A stretch of 9,275 bases of DNA, taken from Spirochaetales bacterium. GTDB lineage: Bacteria; Spirochaetota; Spirochaetia; SZUA-6; DRHE01. The stretch spans positions 1-9,275 of the forward strand of contig JAFGQJ010000024.1 of assembly GCA_016935715.1 (NCBI GenBank), in the 5' to 3' direction. A model generated the notes under the pieces. The model did not search any database. It saw only the letters and a program-made list of their open reading frames with translations, and was not told the DNA's origin. A program made the translations under genes and the position numbers. This document shows positions 5,729-9,275 of the stretch, piece by piece (the stretch's first letter is position 1; every line of letters starts with the position of its first letter).

Positions 5729-8460
5729 AGCTGGAACGCAGGATCATGGGGGCAATCGCAGATTTCGTGATCCGCCATCACAAGATCATCCCGATCGCGG
5801 CGGTGGTTCTGCTGGTTCTGAGCGTGGTCGCCGCCCAGAACATCCGGGTGACCACGCAGATGGAGGACATGCTTCCTTTCGATGATCCGCAGGTGAAGAG
5901 CATCCACGAGATCGACGAGACCTTCAACAGCGGCATGTCCCTGATGATAACGGTCGAAGGGCGGGACAAGCAGCGGATGGGCGAAGCCGCGGAAGCCTTT
6001 GCGGCCGCCGTGCGCCAGAGCCCCGAGGCGATGCGGTACGTGAAGACGATCAACCTGAAGATGGATCGTTCTTTCCTCACCCAGTGGGGACTGATGCTGC
6101 AAGAGGCCACAGACCTGGAGCAGTCGCGGAAAACCTTCGCAGAGCTGAACCTGCTGCCCTTCCTCGGCTCGTTGAACGACTCCTTCGAAAGGACCTACAC
6201 CGGCGAGGAAGCGGAGGAGGAGATCTCCACCCACCGGCAGGAGAGCGAGGCCGTGGCCATGCTGAATCAGCTGGAGGCGTTCTTCGGGTTGCTCCGGGAG
6301 TACCTGGAAAACCCCGCCGTGGTGGATGCGGAGCGGACCGGGGAGGAGCTGGCCCGGACTTTCATGTACGGCGACCTGTACGGATTCAGCCCGGACAACG
6401 GCATGCTGCTGTTCTCCATTCTTCCCAACTTCTCCATCGACGATATCCAGAAGATGATCGACATGACCGCGGAGATCAAGAAGATCCGCCGGGATATCCA
6501 GGAAGCTTTTCCGGACCTGGTCATAGCCTATACCGGGGAGGTGGCCATCGGCGCGGACGAGCAGGCGGCGATGGGCTTCGACATGCTGGTTCCGGCTCTG
6601 GTCGCCCTGGCCGTGATCCTGCTGCTGTTCGTCTTCTCCTTCAATCCGATCCGCTCGGTGGTGTTCGCCCTGATCGTCCTGGTCTTCGGCATCGCCTACA
6701 CCTACGGCCTGCTGGGCGTGACCTTCAAGGAGATCACCATGCTGACCAGCTTCATGGCGGTGATGCTGATCGGGCTGGGCATCGACTACGGCATCCAGCT
6801 GGTCACCAACTACACGACCTACCGGGCCTCCGGTCTGGAGCCGGCGGAGGCGCTGCGCAGCACGTACGTCCGCTCCGGCATGGGCACCTTCCTCGCCGCC
6901 CTGACCACGGCCATCGGTTTTTTCGTCATGGCGGCTACCGGCTCCAAGGCCCTGGCGGAGTTCGGTGTGCTGGCCGGCATGGGAATCATCTGCTGTTTCG
7001 TCGCCCTGTTCTTCATCCTGCCCTCCCTGCTGTTCTGGTTCGTGAAGCGGGACCCGGCCAGGAGCCGGCTGCCCAAAGCGGAATACCGCTTTCTCGCCCG
7101 GCTGGGCGCGGCCGCCTTCCGCCACCGATGGATAACCCTGGCTGTCGGCCTGCTGGTGACCGCCGGTCTGTTGGCTGCTGCGTTCTTCAATCGCATGGAA
7201 TACGACATCATGAAACTGGAGCCGGCGCAGATGACATCCATCAGGATGTACTACAGAGTGCTGGACGAGTTCGACGTCAACATCATGTCCGCCATGGCCG
7301 TGGCGGATTCGGTGGAGGAGGCGCGGGAGCTGCAGGAGGCGCTGGAGCAGGAGTCCCTGATCGCCGAGGTCAGCTCCGTGGCCCGCTTCATTCCCTCCGA
7401 CGGCGAGCAGGTGGCCCGGCTGGACGAGATCCGCAGGATACGGGCCATGGGCCCCCGCTACGTTCCCGATTATCCCTACACCCCCGAGCGCATGGAGGAG
7501 CTGGCCTACCAGGTACAGCGCCTGGAGTGGAACATCATCGAGATGGGGGATCTCTCCGTGGCCGGCCTGGGGGAGAACAACAAGATCGTGGTCAAACGCA
7601 ACCGGATAATCCGGGAGATCTTCGGTGCGGAGGTCGGTGAACCCGGAGCGGAGGTGTTTCAGAAGGTGATCCGGCTCATCGAGGAGGATCCGGAAGCAGC
7701 GGCCGGGGCGTTGACGGCGGTGGATCGCAGCTTCGCAGCGGAAATGGATCGGATCGTGGAGGACATGTCCCGGGTTGACCGCAAGATCAGGCTGAAGGAC
7801 CTGCCGGATCAGTACGCAAAGCAGTTCCTCGAGGAGGGAGGCAGCCGGAACCTCGTCTTCGCCTACCCGGTGAAATCGGCGACGATCAGCAAGGAAGGGA
7901 TGCTTCGCTTCAACGAGCGGATGGCTCGGATCTCTCCCAAGATCACCGGCTGGGTGCCCGTAATGGTATCCTGGTCCGAGGATGTAGAGACCGGTTCCAA
8001 AAAGGCCGCCCTCTACATCTTTCTGGTCGTCTTCGCGGTCATGGTCATCACCTTCCGCAGCTTCCGCTACGCGATCCTGGCCGCCGTACCGCTTCTGGCC
8101 GGCATGATCTGGATGCTGGGCATCTACCCGCTCCTGGGTCTGAAGCTGAACATGATCAACATCGCGGTGATCCCCCTGGTCATCGGCATGGGCATAGACT
8201 TCGGGATTCACATCGTGCACCGCTTCCGGGTGGAGAGGGACCTGGAAACCGTGTACCGGTTTACGGGCAAGGCGGTTTTTCTCTCTGCCCTGACCACGAT
8301 CATCGGCTTCGGCTCCCTGGCCCTGATCGGTTCCTTCCCTTCGATCGCCTCGATCGGCACCATCCTGTTTCTGGGGATTGCCACCTGCCTGGTTGCTACC
8401 ATCGTGCTTCTTCCGGCGTTGCTGTCCCTGGTGCGCAGTCGGGAGGGCAGTGATGAGTGA
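5725..8460 (+). CDS. RND-superfamily transporter, MMPL type (12 TM)
   Basis: Large inner-membrane, proton-driven exporter of 911 residues with the duplicated RND plan. TM1 is at about 21-40, followed by an extracytoplasmic loop of roughly 245 residues. TM2-TM6 are at about 287-440 and TM7 at about 469-490. A second loop of roughly 270 residues follows, then TM8-TM12 at about 761-903. The proton-relay positions are intact and symmetric: GLGIDYG with Asp354 in TM4 and GMGIDFG with Asp825 in TM10, matching the Asp-Tyr pairs of mycobacterial MmpL proteins. The start is set by AAGGAGGA (5713-5720); the ATG overlaps the TetR stop (ATGA). Relatives include MmpL lipid exporters and hopanoid transporter HpnN, so a lipid or other hydrophobic substrate is likely, but none can be named. 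No membrane-fusion or outer-membrane partner is visible, as is usual for MMPL rather than HAE1-type pumps. A paralogue follows immediately. Confidence 0.95.
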   Translation: MKLERRIMGAIADFVIRHHKIIPIAAVVLLVLSVVAAQNIRVTTQMEDMLPFDDPQVKSIHEIDETFNSGMSLMITVEGRDKQRMGEAAEAFAAAVRQSPEAMRYVKTINLKMDRSFLTQWGLMLQEATDLEQSRKTFAELNLLPFLGSLNDSFERTYTGEEAEEEISTHRQESEAVAMLNQLEAFFGLLREYLENPAVVDAERTGEELARTFMYGDLYGFSPDNGMLLFSILPNFSIDDIQKMIDMTAEIKKIRRDIQEAFPDLVIAYTGEVAIGADEQAAMGFDMLVPALVALAVILLLFVFSFNPIRSVVFALIVLVFGIAYTYGLLGVTFKEITMLTSFMAVMLIGLGIDYGIQLVTNYTTYRASGLEPAEALRSTYVRSGMGTFLAALTTAIGFFVMAATGSKALAEFGVLAGMGIICCFVALFFILPSLLFWFVKRDPARSRLPKAEYRFLARLGAAAFRHRWITLAVGLLVTAGLLAAAFFNRMEYDIMKLEPAQMTSIRMYYRVLDEFDVNIMSAMAVADSVEEARELQEALEQESLIAEVSSVARFIPSDGEQVARLDEIRRIRAMGPRYVPDYPYTPERMEELAYQVQRLEWNIIEMGDLSVAGLGENNKIVVKRNRIIREIFGAEVGEPGAEVFQKVIRLIEEDPEAAAGALTAVDRSFAAEMDRIVEDMSRVDRKIRLKDLPDQYAKQFLEEGGSRNLVFAYPVKSATISKEGMLRFNERMARISPKITGWVPVMVSWSEDVETGSKKAALYIFLVVFAVMVITFRSFRYAILAAVPLLAGMIWMLGIYPLLGLKLNMINIAVIPLVIGMGIDFGIHIVHRFRVERDLETVYRFTGKAVFLSALTTIIGFGSLALIGSFPSIASIGTILFLGIATCLVATIVLLPALLSLVRSREGSDE

Positions 8461-8628
8461 ACCATACCCCAACCATACTTTTGGCCGGTTTCGATATCGG
8501 CGCACGGTATTACGGTATGTTGATGCGGCGGGGGCCGGAAGACATCGCAGCCTTCATCATCAACTGCGGTCTGACGGTTGGTTCAAACCGATGTGCAGCC
8601 CGCCAGCCGATTGAAGGGAGGGTACGGA
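8457..8628 (+). other. Spacer between the two MMPL genes; doubtful small ORF
   Basis: The gap between the exporters contains an open frame beginning GTG at 8457 (GTGA overlap with the upstream stop) and reading through NHTPTILLAGFDIGARYYG. It has GC-rich third positions like a real gene. It has no stop before 8822, so it overlaps the second MMPL gene by nearly 200 bases in another frame, and I recognise no family. It could be a decayed gene fragment or chance. A weak stem, CGGTT (8575-8579) with AACCG (8586-8590), lies in the spacer but has no T-run, so it does not look like a terminator. The AAGGGAGGG ribosome-binding site (8614-8622) of the next gene ends the region. Confidence 0.2.
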
Positions 8629-9275
8629 ATGAAATTCGAAGAGAGGATAATGGGCGGATTGGCGAGCTTCGTGATCCGCTGCCACAGGGTGATTCCGATC
8701 GCTGGTCTGGTGCTGTTCGTGCTCAGCCTAGTCGCTGCCGGCACCATCGAGGTAAGAACGCAGATCAAGGACCTCCTGCCGGAGGACAATCCCCAGGTGA
8801 AGAGCTTCGAGGAGGTGGATGAGCTGTTCCACGGTGGGACCGTGGTGATGATCACCATCGAGGGTTCGGATCGGCAGCGGATGATCCGCGCGGCCGAATC
8901 CTATGCCCGGGAGGTCCGCGCCAATCCCCGGTTGATGAGCTACGTTCACACCATCGATCTCAAACTGGATCGGGAGTTCGTTTCAACCTGGGGCCTGCTC
9001 CTGCAGGAGGCGGAGGATCTGGAGAGAACCCGTGAGACCTTCTCCGCTCTCAACCTGCTTCCCTTTCTCACCGCCTTGAACGATTCCTTCGAGCAGACCT
9101 ACACCGGAGAAGAGGCGCAGGAGGAGATATCGACCAATAAACAGGAGAATGAAGCCGTGGCCATGCTCAATCAGCTGGACCGGTTTTTCACCATGCTGCG
9201 GGAGTATCTGGAACGGCCGGAAGCCGTACCGCTGGCTGATCAGGGCAGGAACCTGGCGGAAACATTTGTATACGG
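8629..9275 (+). CDS. Second RND/MMPL transporter, paralogue of the first (3' end cut by window edge)
   Basis: The frame is open from ATG 8629 to the window end: 215 full codons plus two bases, with no stop. AAGGGAGGG (8614-8622) ends six bases before the ATG. The protein begins MKFEERIMGGLASFVIR, has TM1 at about 21-40, then the start of the large extracytoplasmic loop. It aligns to the preceding transporter from the first Met to residue 216 without a gap. By hand count about 135 of 216 positions are identical, with the longest shared blocks in the loop (ALNDSFEQTYTGEEAQEE and EAVAMLNQL). The TM4/TM10 proton-relay Asp residues lie beyond the window, so activity cannot be judged. If full length it should be about 900 residues. 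Probably co-transcribed with the tetR-MMPL unit, and either a partner or a specificity variant. Confidence 0.92.
   Translation, partial: MKFEERIMGGLASFVIRCHRVIPIAGLVLFVLSLVAAGTIEVRTQIKDLLPEDNPQVKSFEEVDELFHGGTVVMITIEGSDRQRMIRAAESYAREVRANPRLMSYVHTIDLKLDREFVSTWGLLLQEAEDLERTRETFSALNLLPFLTALNDSFEQTYTGEEAQEEISTNKQENEAVAMLNQLDRFFTMLREYLERPEAVPLADQGRNLAETFVY

Noticed and set aside
5635..8505. Very long open frame on the minus strand opposite the first MMPL gene
   Set aside because: Its translation is dominated by His, Gln, Asp, Gly and Arg with no recognisable domain or membrane segment. It is the usual antisense shadow of a GC-rich gene with strong third-position bias.
8481..8521. Possible promoter for the second MMPL gene (TTGGCC near 8481)
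   Set aside because: No acceptable -10 hexamer occurs at 16-18 bases; co-transcription from the tetR promoter is simpler.

Overview
The window is a GC-rich (roughly 60% by eye), densely packed bacterial segment in which every gene lies on the + strand. The large 12-TM RND/MMPL exporters, the Ssu/Tau-type ABC importer genes and the YclM-like aspartokinase suggest an environmental bacterium. I would guess Desulfobacterota or Spirochaetota with low confidence, since the window has no rRNA or other phylogenetic marker. I see no tRNA, rRNA, CRISPR array, insertion sequence, integrase or origin.

Region 1 (1-3532) looks like one operon with short gaps and good Shine-Dalgarno sites. It holds an Ssu/Tau/Rib/Thi-type ABC importer core: permease (cut at the left edge), ATPase, and a second, different permease. 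A fold-type-I PLP aminotransferase follows 11 bases later. The substrate-binding protein is not in the window and is presumably upstream. The substrate cannot be named from sequence.

Region 2 (3533-4946) is a monofunctional aspartate kinase with two C-terminal ACT modules, resembling Bacillus YclM/ThrD (aspartokinase III). It probably has its own promoter with a very short 5' leader. The adjacent aminotransferase might supply aspartate, but this link is inferred.

Region 3 (4947-9275) is a separately controlled export module. A well-formed sigma70-type promoter (TTGTCA-N17-TAGAAT with A-tracts upstream) carries a perfect 10-bp palindrome, CGAACGTTCG, at the expected transcription start. It drives a TetR-family regulator whose stop codon overlaps the start of a 911-residue MMPL/RND transporter (ATGA overlap). 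After 168 bases a second, paralogous MMPL gene begins and runs off the right edge. The 216 visible codons of the second transporter align without gaps to the first at about 62% identity (hand count). The simplest reading is a self-repressed, ligand-inducible module for export of, or envelope trafficking of, hydrophobic compounds.

Nothing here is clearly a new class of system. The most notable points are the ungapped tandem pair of giant exporters, the promoter/operator design, and the importer-aminotransferase-aspartokinase neighbourhood.
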